The notes beneath the pieces are model-generated. The model saw only the letters and a list, made by a program, of their open reading frames with translations, ran no database searches and was not told where the DNA came from. Of a stretch of 64,000 nt of DNA, positions 36,115 through 49,395 are shown in pieces; within the stretch, counting starts at the first letter, position 1; each line of letters opens with the position of its first letter. Source of the DNA: Niebla homalea (taxonomy: Eukaryota > Ascomycota > Lecanoromycetes > Lecanorales > Ramalinaceae). The translations under genes were made by a program, and so were the position numbers. Where the stretch lies: positions 124,001 to 188,000 of the forward strand of contig JAHGAU010000018.1 in the NCBI GenBank assembly GCA_019925105.1, read 5' to 3'.

Positions 36115-37780
36115 ATGGCGACGAACAAAGGGACCCCAGAGGTCCAAAACGATACGTATATATATAGCTCTAATAATAGTGAGGGAAGTATATTAACTGC
36201 GATAAGTAAAAGTAACGTAATAATTAAGAATAAAGTAATAAATAAATAAGTAACTTATATTAATAGAAATAGCGATAATACGTACGGGTAATATAATAAT
36301 AATAAGCCGGATAACGTTTAAAATAAATAAGGGAATTAAGGTTAATAAAATACGCATATTAAAGTACGTAAAATACGTAATAATAATACGGAAGTAATAG
36401 GTAAATAAAAAGGTAAGAAAGCCGGTACGGTATTAATAACGAAGAATATAAGCGGGGGAAAAGGTGAAAAACCACGGTAAAAATATTATTAAGGGTATAT
36501 AAAAGGAAATAAAATTAATAAGGAGGATAAAACCTTAAGGGACTAAAAGTAAAGAACGGAGATAATATATTGCTTAATAAATAAAGGCAAAAAAGCGGTA
36601 GGGGAAACGGTAAAGGCCTTAAAAGGACTCCTTACGGTAAAATAAAAGGATATTATATTAAAGATTTAATTAATATTATAAATTAAATTAAAAAACGTAA
36701 AGGATTTCTATATAAAAATAAAAATAAAATTAAAAGAAATAAAGTATTTATAGAGCTTTTAAAGGGCGGGAGCGAAAACATTAATAAAGGGTAAAGATAA
36801 CGGCTTAAAGTTAAAGGTATAAAGTAAAAATATAAAGGCAATAACCTTTTAAGCGAAAGAAAGTTGGGCGATAAAGATAATAAAAAGGGTATTTACGGTA
36901 AAAAATAAGGGGATAACAGAGGAGAAAATAGTTATATTAAAGAAAATAAAGATAATAATAATCCGCCTATTTAATAATAAGGAGAAAAATACGGTTACGG
37001 AAATAAACCTATTATAATTAATAAAAACTTTTAAAGTAATAACGGAATTATTAATAAAATAAATTATCGCGGTACGTAAACTATAAAGTAAGAAGATCCT
37101 CCTTAATATAATATTATTAAAGGTAAAAAAGCTTAAAGAGATTTAAAACTTAAATTAATAAAAAAAAATGTAAATTAATTAAGATTTTAAAATAATCGTT
37201 TATTATCGTAATAAATAAAATATATTTATTACGTTTTATTAAAACCGAAAAAAAGGCTATATTAAAGAATATAAAAAAAAGAATATAGATTTTTACTTAA
37301 AACTTAAAATCGTTAATTATAAACTTCCTTTAATAATAAAGAGATTTAACTTCTTAAAACGTATAAAAAAATATTTTACCGTTATATTAAACGTAACGTT
37401 AGTAAAAATATATAATAACGTTTTAAATAAAGGAATTATTAAAAAGGGATTTCTTAAAACAATTTAATTATAAAATAAAACGGCGGATATTTATTAATAT
37501 TTTAAATATTAAAATTATAAATATATTATTACGAATTATTTTAATATTATAAAATATACGGTTTACGTTAAGGGTTACGATATTTATAAATATATAAAGT
37601 TAATAATTAAAAGGCTTATAAAAAACGTATTTAAATATATTATATATAATAAGGAAAAATATTTAATATGGGATTTTAAGTATATAATAAAAGCCAGGGA
37701 AATTAAACGTAAAAAAATCCGGATAACCGTGAAAATTTAACGGTATAATACGTACGGAACTAATTTAATAAGTTAATTAA
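36115..37780 (+). pseudogene. L1-B ORF1 (gag-like) remnant
   Basis: Starts MATNKGTPEVQNDTYIYSSN and stays open for 44 codons until a TAA. Further down, the translation around 37485-37700 has the spacing of serial CCHC zinc knuckles with Cys/His codons turned into Tyr (for example YYYELF*YYKIYGLR), as in Tad/I-type LINE ORF1 nucleic-acid-binding proteins. The start codon is the first base triplet shared by all copies. The C-terminal limit is approximate. Confidence 0.65.
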
Positions 37781-37984
37781 AAATAACTTTAAAACGTAAA
37801 CTTAACCAATTAAATAATAAAAGGTAAATAGTAATAACGGATAAAGTAAAAAAAAAGGAAGCTTTTTATGATTTTAATCTTAAAAGTTAGCCGTTTTACG
37901 TTTTTAATAATAATTAAAAAAAGATTAAATTAAAAAACGCTTAATTTTAATAGGAAGTTTATAACTTAAACGGATATAAATAAG

Positions 37985-40900
37985 GAAGCTTTTATAAAGG
38001 TTAATATATAATATATTAATACTTTTAAAAATAATATAATATAACGTTCGTAATAAAAGAATTAAAATAATAATATTAATATTTAAGTTTAAAGAAGTTA
38101 AAAACGTTAATAATAGGAATTACCGTATAACCTATATATATATTTATTTATTAACTTAAAAAAAAAGGTTTTACTTAATCTTTAAGGAGGATAAAATAAT
38201 TAAAATATACTTCTTTATAAATAAACGGCTTAATATAAATAATTAAGATATTACTTATTATAAAAAAACCTTTATATATTCCATATTATAAAAGAAAAAA
38301 ACTTAAAAGGCGACCTTAATATTTATAATACGTATAACTTATTATTAATTAATAAAGAAAAACTGTTTATAATTTTACTACTTAAAAGGTCTTAATTACC
38401 TTAAATAAGTATATATTATTTAAAGACTTTAATTTATATTACTATATATAAAATAAAAAAAGCATATAATAAATTACGTTAAATCGGACGACTTATTAAT
38501 AATTATTACTTAAATTAATTTCTTATTATTAATATTATAAAGGATTATTATATAAAAGAATTATAAGTTTAAAACGATAATTAATTTAATTTTTAATATA
38601 AAAGAACTTATTAACGTAATTATAATATATAGGCTATAAAAGGACTTAAAATATAACTTAAATTATATACCGATATAAATAATCCTAGATTAAACCGTTA
38701 ATATGACCTTATTACCATTAATAAGGAAAGCGTAGAAAATAATTAAGATAATAAAGGTTTATATAAAAGCGGAAGAAATAATAATATAATTCACGGACCT
38801 CCCTTAATTAAATAATAAAGACCGGATTAATTTCTTTATAAAGTAAGTAATAAAAGTATTAAATAAAATAATCAATAAAATAATTCCGATAATAAAGCTT
38901 TCTTAAAGAATTAAAATTTATTAAAATAAAGGATATATAACCGTAACTATAAAGGCGAAAAGGTTAATAAAGTAAGCTTTTAAGTATAAGAATTAAGAAA
39001 TATTTAATTAATTAAAGGTTATTTAAGAAAAAGAAAAGATTATTAAGAAAATTAAGTAAATATGTTTTTAATCTATAATACATAACTTAACGGTTTTACC
39101 TTATAGTATTTAAAAGCGAACGAAATATAATAAAAAGTAAAATAAAAAATTAAAGTTTATCCTTAAATTCCTGCCCCTTAAAAGACTTAATAATATATTA
39201 ATTAATACCTTTAACGGTAAGATTAAGGCCCTTAAAGGAGTATTTTTCCCCCCTTTATTAAAAACTGACTTAAACGATATCGATAATATTATATACTTTA
39301 ATCCTATATTAATAAATAAGGTAATAATATAAAATATAATAATTAAAGCGATTAATAAATTAAAGAAAAATAAAGCCCCGGGATTAAATAAAATCCTTAA
39401 TAAATTCCTATTAATAATAATATTACCGTTTAAAAGGGTTTTTATTTACCTTTTTTAAGTATATTTTAACGTTGGTTATTACTTATATAAGTTTAAGGAG
39501 GTAAAGATAATTATCTTTAAGAAGCTTATTAAGCCGGATTGATTTAAGGTAAAATCTTATAAACTTATTATATTCCTTTATATATTAAAAAAGGCCTTAA
39601 AAATAATAATAATAAAGATCCTTAATAATTATATAAAGAATTACGGATTTCTCCTTAATTAATAAATAAAAATAAAGAAAAATCGGTTAATAAAAATAGC
39701 CCTTAAAAAATTAATTAACAACATATATATAATATAAAATTACGGGAAGAAATATATTATAAATCTTCTTTTTTTCGATATTATAAATGTTTTTAATAAA
39801 ATAAATTATTAAAAGTTATTTTATAACTTAAGGAAGAAAAAAATATTATCCTTTTTAATTAAATAAACGAGAAATTTCTTAAATAACCGAGTTATATTAA
39901 TTAACCTAGGATAAAAGATAAGCCCGATAAAGCCCGCTATAATAAGGATTCCTTAAGGATTATTTATTTCTTTTATATTATTCCTATTTTTTAATAATTT
40001 ATTAATTAAGGAACTTATTAAATTAAAATAAAAGGTTTAAGTTAAAGGCTTTATCGATAACGTTTATTTTTTAATTTAGAATATTTTTATACGTATATAT
40101 TATTTAGAATTAAAATAAACCTATAAAGTTTATTTTTAATAAGTAAGAATTTACGGGGTTTAATTTACGCTATATAAATATAAGCTCGTTTATATAATTA
40201 GGAGTTTAAAGTTATATAATATAATAATTATAATAAACTTAAGTAAAATTACGGTAAAACCGGATATTAATATTAAAGTCCTTAACCTTTAAATAAATAA
40301 GAAACTTAATTAAAAGGATTATATAAGAAAAATTTAAAAAAGATAACTTTATAGGAAAAAAGCCTTATTTGTTTCGTTATATTAATATAAGGAATTATAT
40401 TATAGAAAACCCGGATTTTTTATTAAGCTATAATAAAGTTAATTATAATTTATATTATAGTTATTTAATATATATTTAAGGGTATTTTAAAATATAAGAA
40501 AGAGTTTATTTAGATATTATAAAAAGTCTAAAACCGGTATTTAAGAATAATTAATAATACTTATAAAATAACCCTTATCCCGGTATTAAAGTTTAAGGTC
40601 TTTATACCGTTAATCGAGGTCTTATTAAATTAAATAATTATTTAAATAAAGTTAAACAAAATATATATACTTAATTACGATAATAAGAAACGGGCGGATC
40701 CGCTAGAATCTTAATAAGCCTTAAGTTAAAAGGAATAAATTAAAGATATTTATCCTTTTTTTTATTAAGATAAAGTAAAAATAAATTAAAAAAGAAGTTA
40801 ATTTTATTAATATCCCGAAGGTTAATTTAAACGTATATATACTCCCGTTAAACGTAAAAAAGACCGAGATTAAAAAGATTTAAAGAATAAAAACTATAAT

Positions 40901-41880
40901 AATCGCTTTATAAGTTATAATAAAACAAACCGAATATTAACGAAAATATAAGGACTTTATACCTTAAAGTTATTGTTATTTAACTTTCAACGATAAAAAG
41001 ATTATTAATAAGTATTTTTATTATTATAATATTATAAAAAAAAATAATAACATATTAATAATTTAACTCCGGACGGGTAAAAACGGGTTAACTTACTTTT
41101 TATTTATTATATATATTAAAGGTTGGATAAACGCCGGATATAAATATAAATAAAGAAAGTAAAACGTTATATACGTTTTTATTTTTTATTTTTTATTTAT
41201 AAAGGTTAAATTAAAACTTATTATAAAAATTATTACTTATAATTATTATTAAATATTATTTATAAAATTAAGGTATCCGGGTAACTATTAAATTTATAAT
41301 GTATTAAATTTATAATATTTACCGGACTATTATTATAATTTAATTTCACTATAAAAATAAATAAGGTTATTAAAGATTTTACGGAAAAGACTTATTACCG
41401 GTTAAGGAAGAAAAAGAGAAGCGGAAACCGGTTACGTTAATTATATAAATTAAAAAGTATCTTTTATAGTTATAAAGATATAATAATAAACGTTTATTAA
41501 AAGTCTTTAAAGGAGTTAACGGCGATAATAATATAAAAGGAATATATATTAAATACGTAAATATTAATAAAAATATTTAAAGGTATTACGTAAAGTTAAA
41601 GTAATATAAATATATAAAGGAGGGGAAGAATAATGAATTTAAAGGTAACCCTTATAAGGATACAGTTATAATATTATAAATTTTCTTAAGGGAATTAAAA
41701 TATAAAAAGTATATAAATAAATTATTATTCTCTGAACGGCCGTTAATATCCTTTACCTTAAGGGATAAAGGGTAAAGGCCTAATAAACGCCGGTTTTTTG
41801 CCTTAACGTTATAAGTATTAGGTTTTTACGGTTATTAGTAAGGCTAAAAGGCCGCGTATTAAGGAACGCCGGAATTAGCT
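37985..41880 (+). pseudogene. L1-B ORF2 (endonuclease-reverse transcriptase) remnant
   Basis: The N-terminal part (37985-38760) corresponds by position to an AP-type endonuclease. Reverse transcriptase motifs are visible despite RIP. NKAPGLNKILNKF (near 39370) equals the LINE motif KAPGPDGIPN. IP*GLFISFILFLFF (near 39940) equals IPQGSPISPILF. GFIDNVYFLI (near 40050) equals the [YF]VDD catalytic box with the second Asp changed to Asn, a typical RIP change. The C-terminal 1.7 kb could hold an RNase H domain, but I cannot identify its catalytic residues. Confidence 0.7.
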
Positions 41881-41920
41881 TAGCTAGATCCGTAATATAA
41901 ATCAATCAATTAATCAATCA

Positions 41921-44900
41921 AAAATATTTTAAAAATAAATTTAGATTTAAAATATAAAACTTTATAAGAGAAATTATTTAAGTAATTTTAATAATTAAAT
42001 AATTATTAATTTATTAATATTAAGTAAAATAAATTTACATTTTTATATTATTAAAAAAAGAAAAAAGAATTATTAATATTATTATTAAAATAATAAAAAA
42101 AAAAGATTTATATTAACCGATAATATAAATTTTAACGGGGTTAAAATTAAATAACTTTTAATTTATATTATTATTATAAGTAATTTAAATATATTTTAGT
42201 AACGTATTTTAATAAAAATGAATTTAAAAATTTTAGCAAAATTTAAAAAATTAATATTAGGTTAAAGAATTAATATATTTTATTATTAACGTAATTAAAA
42301 CAAAAAAATCCATAAATTTTTATATTAATAAATACAATAAATAATGTTTTTTTGAATAAAGCTTTTATAATTCCTTATATTTTAATAATAAATAAAAAAA
42401 ACTAAGTTTATTTTTTTTATAAATATTAAAATTACGGAATATTCCTTTCTTAATATAAGTTTTGTTTACTTGTTTTATAATTTATTTTAAGTTAATATTA
42501 TACTTTTATAAACAAAAAACTATAAATAATTATATATATATTTTTTTTATATAATTTATTTAATTTTTTAAATAGCTTTAAGTATTTAACGTTATATATT
42601 AATAATAATAATAAAATGAAATTTTTGATAAATAATTTTTAAAAAACCGTATTTACGATAGTTTTAAATTAATATTAACGGAAAACGCTTTATTATTAAA
42701 AATAAATTTTTTATATTTTTTATTTCTTTTATATTTTTTTGGTTATTTATTTTTTATAAAATTTAAAACATTATTAAATATTTATTAAAACCGGAACTAA
42801 TAATTGAAATATTAAAGTATTTATGATTGTTAAAGTTAAAGTTTTAATATTAATATAAATTCTTTATTAATTAAAAGTTACATAATTTCAAACTTTTATA
42901 AAATTAAAAAATAAACCGGTTATAAAAACTTTATTTTAAAAACTATTAAAAAAACTAAAAGGATTTATTAATATTACTTAAATTAAAACTACATTTTTAA
43001 AATATTAATAAAAGAATATATTTATTACATTAATAATAAAATGAAATAATATATTTAAGAATTAAAATAAGTACGTTAATAAAGTTAATATTAAATTAAA
43101 TACGATAATACCGGAAAACTTAAATAAATTAAAAAAAAATCATTTAGAAAATATTATGATTTCTTTAATATCTTTAATAAAATAAGAATAATTAAACTAC
43201 TATTTTATTAAGATATTAATTACAAATTCGAACTTATTAATAATCCCCGTAAATTATTTTATAATTAAATATACCCTTTATTAATCCTAAAACTCCGGGT
43301 ATATAAAAATTATTTTATTAAGAATTTGAAAAAATATATATTATTTTAAACGGAATATTGTTTATATTATTAATTTTTTTCCTTTTAAAAAAAAAATAAT
43401 TTCCGTTTTTACGTTAATTATCGGAAAATGAATATATTTATAAAAAAAGATAAATACTTTTTACCGTTAATTAAAGAAGTTTTTCTTTAAATAATAAATT
43501 ATAAATATTTAATTTATTATATATAAATCCTAAAAATAAAGAATTTATTAATTTTTTTATAAATATAAATATATATAAATAGAAAAAAAAATCGTTTAAA
43601 TTATTAAATTAATTAATAATTTAATAATGTTATATTAATAATTTTTTTTTAAATATTTAAATGAATTTATATAAACGTATATCGATAATATTTTAATTTA
43701 TAATAAATTACATAAAAAATATTAGTAATATATTTATAAAATATCTATAAAAATATGTAAAGCCGGCTTATACGTAAATATTAATAAATACAAATTTTAT
43801 ATCTAAAAAACTAGTTTTTTTAAGATTAATATTTTTATTAAAAATGTTTAAATAAATTTAAAAAAAAATTAATTAATACTTAAATAAACCCGGGTTTTAA
43901 CTTTAAAGTAAATTTAAAGTTTTATTAATTTTTATAATTTTTCCAAATAATTTATATAAGCTTTTTTTAAAACAGTAAAATTTTTATATAAATTAATTTA
44001 AAAAGAATTTAAATTTAAATAAAATAAAATTTATAAAATAATTTTTAATAAAATAAAAAAAAAATATTATTTCCGCTTTTATATTTTAATATTTCGATAA
44101 ATCGTAAGAAACGATATTGAAAACGGACTTTAGTAATTATATTAATATTAATATTTTATCGTAATATAATAATAATAAAGTTTTTTATTTGATTATTTTT
44201 TATAATAAAATTTTAATTTTTACGGAATATAATTATAAAATCTATAATAAAAACCTTTTGATTATTATTAATAATTTTAAAATATAAAAAATTAATTTTA
44301 AATATAAGGATATTTTTATTAAAATATTAATTCATTATAAAAGTTTTAATCATTTTATCAAAATAAAAAAGCTTATTAAAGAATAAACATAATAAATAAA
44401 TATTTTTATTAATTATAATATTAAAATTATTTATATTTTAATAAAAAAATAAAAAAATAATATTGCTAAAAAAAAATAACGGATGCTATTTTTTTTTTTT
44501 TTTTAATAATAATCGAGGAAAATTTATATATTAAACGATTTTACCTTTTAATTATATTTAATTAAAACCGATTAAATAAAAAACCGAAAAAATAAAATAA
44601 AAGTTAAAAATTAAAAATTATTAAAAATTTCATTATAAAAATAAAGCGGGTTAACTTAAAAATAAAAGATACAATAAATTTTAGTTTAAGATTACCGACG
44701 ATAAAGATAATAATTATATTAATAAAGACGGTATTTTATATTATAAAAATTATTTATATATATTAAATTCGTTAATAATTAAAGTTTTAAAAAACGTTTA
44801 TAATTAAGTTTTATTTATTTATTTAAATATTTAATATATTATAGAATTTATTAGATATAATTATTATATCCCCGGTTTTAAATCGATAATCGAAAGATAT

Positions 44901-45120
44901 CTTTATAATTATTAAATTTATAAAAGAATTAAAGTTTTTAAAAATAAAAAAAAAATAAACTATTACATTTATTATTTATACCGGATTAATAATAAAAGAA
45001 TTTCTTAATAAATTTATTTATTATATTACTTAAATTAAATAAATAGAACGTAATATTTAGTTTAAATTATAACTTATTAAAAAAACAATTATACGTTTTA
45101 ATTATAAAAAGAAATAAAAG
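41921..45120. other. AT-rich DNA without recognisable genes
   Basis: 3.2 kb, nearly all A+T with homopolymer runs (for example T17 near 44490). No TE terminus, LTR pair or gene is recognised. Confidence 0.5.
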
Positions 45121-45231
45121 AAGGGTTAGTAACTTGGCGCGCACACTTATATTACGCACCTTTATAGCTAGATAGCTACTTATCATACATATTACACCCA
45201 CATTTTACCTTAGTACTTCCAGTACCTGACA
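45121..45231 (-). mobile_element. Truncated solo LTR of the T2 family, un-RIP'd
   Basis: The minus strand starts TGTCAGGTACTGG and follows the T2 LTR through GTGGGTGTAATAT, TATAAAGGTGCG and GCGCGCCAAG, then loses similarity after about 110 of 163 bases. It keeps TG/CA where T2 is RIP'd, so it shows the original state of the LTR start (TGTCAGG). Confidence 0.75.
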
Positions 45232-46084
45232 TTTTCTTAATTAATTATACTTTTATTAATTTACTTTTAAATATATAAAATTTAAATAAAAAAATAAATA
45301 ATAAAAATATTATTAATAAATTAACTTTTTATTATCCCGGTTTATCTATATAGTTTATAATCGTAAAAACTATTATATAAATTAATATTTTTAATATTAA
45401 TTTAATAATATTTATTTATTTTAAAGTAAAATTGAAACTATAAATAACGATATATTTATTGTTAATTATTTAAATAATAATTTTTAAAATTTAAATTATT
45501 TTTAATAAATATATATAAATATAAAAATTATAAAGTTTTCGAGATATAATTATAGAATAATACCTTTTTATTTCGAAGTTATATTAATTTCTTTTAAAAA
45601 AAATTTTATTTTAATTTATTAATATGTTTATTTTATTTATTAAAAATTTAAATTAATTTCTTAAAAAAAAAATAATAAAAAATAAAAAATTATTTTAAAA
45701 AATTATTATAGTATATATATATAAAACTTTATATAAAATTTTAATAATATATATAAAATTTTACAATATAAATAATATAAAAATTTTAATAATTAATAAT
45801 TAATTTTATCTATTTAAAAAATATATTTTTTTATAATTTTTTTATTTTTTTTTTATCGCTTATATATTTATATATATAAAAATTTAACTTTTTAAACTTT
45901 TATATTTATTATTATTTTTTATTAATTTTTATTAATTTTAAGTTTAAAATGAAACTTAAATGTAATTAAATTTTATATAATTAATTTTATTAATTTTATT
46001 ATAATATTTATAATATTAAGTTTTTATATTTATTAATAAAGTTAATAAATTAATTATTAAAATTTACCGAAATTTATATAATTA
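45232..46084. other. AT-rich spacer
   Basis: No gene or repeat border could be supported. Confidence 0.45.
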
Positions 46085-46330
46085 AATTCATAATATAAAT
46101 TAATTAATTAATAGATAATTATTTATCTATAAATTTTTATATTAAAAAATTCTATAATATTTAATTCATAAGTTTTATTAATAACTATAAGAATTTAATA
46201 TCATAAATATTAAAATAAAACTAATATTTATTTAATTTTTATTTATTTAAGAAAAACATTATTAATATTTAATTATTTTTTAAAAAAGATTATATTTATA
46301 TTATATTTAAAAAATCTTATAATATTAAAA
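46085..46330 (-). mobile_element. Ancient L1 3'-end fragment (1)
   Basis: Starts at a TTAATTAATTAAT tract (a decayed tail) and follows the order of the L1 3' end: TTATTAATAACTATAAGAA, then ATATCATAAATATTAA, then AAAACTAATATTTATTTAA. Nearly all C and G are lost, so it is far older than the copies at 6247 and 48424. Confidence 0.45.
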
Positions 46331-46584
46331 TTAAATCTTGTTAAATCTTATTAAAATTAAAATAATATTTTAATAAATATTGATTTTTAATTATTATTTA
46401 AATAATTTATATTTTTTAATATTTATTACAATAAATTTTGAATTTAATTTTAATATTTTAATATATATATTTTATTGAATTTTTATTTTGTAAAAATAAA
46501 CAGTTAAATACATAATATAATTATTAAATTATATATAAAAATATTTTTAAAAATTTAATATAAATCAAATATTTTTATTAATAT
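46331..46584. other. AT-rich spacer
   Basis: Sequence between the two old L1 ends. Nothing recognised. Confidence 0.4.
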
Positions 46585-46850
46585 TAATTAATGAATTAAT
46601 TTATATTATGAATATAATTAAGTTAATTTAAGCGTTTTATAATAATTAGTTTATTAATTTTAATAATAACTGTAAAAACTAAATATTATAGATATTAAGA
46701 TAAAATTAATATTTACTTAATTTTTATTTATTTAAAATAAATATTATTAATTATTTATAAAATATTATTAATTATTTATAAAATATTTATATTTAAACTA
46801 TATTTAAAAACTTTTATAATATTATAATTAATTTTATCTAAAAAAATATT
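46585..46850 (-). mobile_element. Ancient L1 3'-end fragment (2)
   Basis: A TAATTAATGAATTAATTTAT tail is followed by AATAACTGTAAAAACTAAAT, matching the L1 end sequence AATAACCGTAAAAACCTAAT at 6341. It is heavily decayed. Confidence 0.5.
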
Positions 46851-46934
46851 TTTAATTTAATTATATTTTTATTCTTTTTAAAATACGTTTTATATTTTTT
46901 TTAATCGTTTTTAGGAATATTTTTATTAATATTT

Positions 46935-47097
46935 TATCAGGTACTAAGAGTACTAAGGTAAAATGTGGATATAATATATATAATAAGTGTTTACCTAGCT
47001 ATAAAGGTACGTAATATAAGTGTGTGCGCCAAGCCACTATACCCCTTTAAGTGTTAATACCCGATAAGCTCTTGGTATGCGTATATTACATATAATA
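46935..47097 (+). repeat. T2 5' LTR (163 bp)
   Basis: It keeps GTACTAAGGTAAAATGTGG and TGTGTGCGCCAAGCC and is close to the solo LTR at 45121-45231. Confidence 0.88.
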
Positions 47098-47120
47098 AAT
47101 GCACCACAAAAAGAAAGACC

Positions 47121-47136
47121 GTAACGTCCTCGTTGC
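47121..47136 (+). promoter_or_regulatory. Hairpin inside the T2 5' LTR, counterpart of the T1 hairpin
   Basis: GTAACG-TCCT-CGTTGC pairs over six positions (one T·G). It lies 23 bases inside the LTR, as in T1. Confidence 0.5.
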
Positions 47137-47859
47137 GACGGTAAGGTTGAAGTCTTCATAAAAGAAAGCGGTTCCGAAGTTAAGGATTAAATATATTTAA
47201 CGCCGAGTATATTAAGGAAGTAAAGAGAAGTAATAATGGTTAAGTATTAAGGCTTATTATTAAGGGAAAGTTGAAAAATCGAAAAACCGTAAAAAATATA
47301 AGTTAAGGAATTATCGTAAGTTACCCGGAATATAGTCGTGGATTTAAGGGTATTATAATTAAGCTGAATCGCTTAAAACCGTGATATCCATGGTTTTACC
47401 GAGTCGGGTTTTACTTAATTATAAGCCGTACGGAGTGGGTAATCTTTATAAGTATGGTAAGGTTTTAACTATTATTTAGTTAATTTATAGGTACTTTTAT
47501 TAAAAGAATGCTTATTTAAGTTTTAATCTTTGAAACCTCCCTTATAACGTTTGCCATAATATGGGTAACGGCTTTACGGAGCTCTTTACTATCGTCTTTA
47601 ATAATACTTCTGTAGTTATTTACTGTAGATATATATAGCTTAACTAAGGACTCTTTCATGTTTAATAACTTTTAAGATAAAGGTAACGGTGATAAAGCAA
47701 ATTTAAGGTAAAGGTCTTTAAGTATTATAGTAGATAACACCCGTGGTAATAATACTTTAACGGAGGGTAATAATTTAATAAGAGATTTAAGAGGTATAAA
47801 TCTTATATAAAGGTCATAGATAATAAGGTAGGATTTATGTAAAAAGTTGCTTGCTAATA

Positions 47860-48117
47860 AGCTTACTAATAAAGTAAAGGATTAAGGCTAAATTCTAAAA
47901 ATAAAGGTTAAGATATAAGTAATTTAGTTAATTTAAGAGCTATTAAGTATAATAGTAACTAGGATAATGTAATTAAGTTAACTAAGGCTATTAATATAGG
48001 TAATAATAAAGGCATAACGGTAAAATATTTAATAAAAGACTCCAGTAATATAGGGATTAAGTGGATAAGCTATAACGTAGTTACCGCTAATAATAGGGTA
48101 CTAGAGGCTATATAATA
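47860..48117 (+). pseudogene. T2 gag-like remnant
   Basis: In the frame of base 48011 the translation includes ISNLVNLRAIKYN and NKGITVKYLIKDSSNIGIKW, ending SYNVVTANNRVLEAI*. Interruptions are TAA/TAG only. The KGITVKYLIKDS block is identical to T1. A gag role is inferred from context. Confidence 0.55.
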
Positions 48118-48159
48118 TCTATATTAAAGGCTTAGATGACTAAAGTTATTATTATTATT

Positions 48160-48322
48160 TACTAAATATTAAGAGTACTGAGGTAAAATATAAATATAAT
48201 ATATATAATGAGTATTTATTTAACTATAAAAATACGCAATATAAATGTATATATTAAGCCACTATACCCCTTTAAGTGCTAGTGCCCGATAAGCTCTTAA
48301 TATGCGTAGATTATATATAATA
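48160..48322 (+). repeat. T2 3' LTR (163 bp), RIP'd
   Basis: Same length as the 5' LTR. Its differences are mostly C to T and G to A across the first ~110 bases, while CCACTATACCCCTTTAAGTG is conserved. Confidence 0.88.
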
Positions 48323-48423
48323 TATTTATAACTTTTATTTATTTATTTATTTTTTAATAAAATTTATTTTTAAAATATATTTTTCTATTATATAAACAAA
48401 AATTTATTTAAAATAATTATAAA

Positions 48424-48745
48424 TTGATTGATTGATTGATTGATTTATACTACGGATCTAGCTAAGCTAATTCCGGCGTTCCTTAATACTCGGCTATTTG
48501 GCCTTATTAATAACCGTAAAAAACCCGATATCCATAACGTTAGGAATAAAAACCGGTATCCACCCAGTTTCTATTTACGTTTTAAGGGCTAAGAGTATTT
48601 ATGGCCGTTTAAAGAGTAAGAATTTATTTATATGCCTTTTCTAAGAAAACCTATAATATTACGATTAAATCCATTTAAGGGTTACCTTTAAACTTATTGC
48701 TCTTCCGTTACCCTATAAGTCTTTTTAATGTTAAAATTTCAAAAA
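48424..48745 (-). mobile_element. L1 3'-end fragment, 5'-truncated, with (TTGA)n tail
   Basis: A perfect ATTGATTGATTGATTGATTG tract at 48423-48442 precedes the conserved terminus AATTCCGGCGTTCCTTAATA. Similarity to copy C (51834-52150) ends near 48745. It is closer to copy C than to copy B (both read ACCGGTAT..ACCCAG). Confidence 0.82.
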
Positions 48746-49084
48746 TAATTATAAATTAAAGATCCGTTTTTTAATTAAAAATTAAATTTACGTTTAAATA
48801 TTTTTTGTTTTTTTAATTTTAATTTTTTTTTATAAAATTTCTTTTTATTTTTATTTAATTTTATTTTTAACTTTAATTTTAATATTTTAATTATTCTTTT
48901 AATTTTATATTATAAATTTTATTTATAATATATATACGCCGGGTTTTTATTATATATATTTAATATATTTTTTATTATTATTTTTATTTAATTAATAATA
49001 TTTTTTTTAATAAAGTTTTAAATAATTTTATTTATTTTATTAATTAAATTAACTTAAAATATTAAATTTATAAATATTATAAAC
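48746..49084. other. AT-rich spacer
   Basis: T-rich sequence, no feature recognised. Confidence 0.45.
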
Positions 49085-49395
49085 TTCGTTACCGTTTAAA
49101 TATTTTATTTTATAAATAATATTTTACGGTAATTTTTTATATTAAGAATTTTTATAAAATTTAATTTATTATTTTATATATATTAAATATAAAATATAAA
49201 TTATATTTTATTTTAATTAATTATAATTATAATTAATATTTTTTTTACTTTTAATATAAATAATAAATAAAAGGTAAATTAAATAGCTTTTACCGGTTTA
49301 AAATTAAATAATTAATATATTATTACTTTTTTTAATAATTTTATATTATTAAAAATAAGTTTTTAAAATCTTTTTTTTATTTAAAATTAAATATT
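49085..49395 (+). repeat. Dispersed repeat R4, copy 2
   Basis: Aligns with 9535-9845 in the same orientation and is similarly AT-rich. No coding or terminal structure is visible. Confidence 0.6.

Larger units (their letters stand above)
36115..41920 (+). mobile_element. L1 copy B: full-length Tad1-like LINE, RIP-inactivated
   Basis: A 5.8-kb non-LTR retrotransposon. It begins directly at ATGGCGACGAAC and ends with the family terminus (AAGGAACGCCGGAATTAGC) and a (ATCA)n tail at 41896-41920. ORF1 is gag-like with degraded CCHC knuckles (about 37485-37700). ORF2 has an N-terminal endonuclease region (from about 37985) and a reverse transcriptase (about 39150-40150). It is the best reference copy in the window. 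Copies A, C, the 796-3546 chimera and the fragments at 6247 and 48424 all align to it. Every frame is closed by RIP-type stops. Confidence 0.9.
46935..48322 (+). mobile_element. T2: small gag-only LTR retrotransposon, complete
   Basis: A 1,388-bp element with two 163-bp LTRs (46935-47097 and 48160-48322) and a 5-bp target duplication TATTT (46930-46934 and 48323-48327). Its interior aligns with T1, sharing the hairpin, a GTAAGTTACCCGGAATA-type stretch and a 3' gag-like frame. The LTR start is TATCAGG, from TGTCAGG as seen in the solo LTR at 45231. The left LTR and the first ~70 interior bases are little mutated, and the right LTR is strongly RIP'd. There is no pol, so it is non-autonomous. 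Confidence 0.9.
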
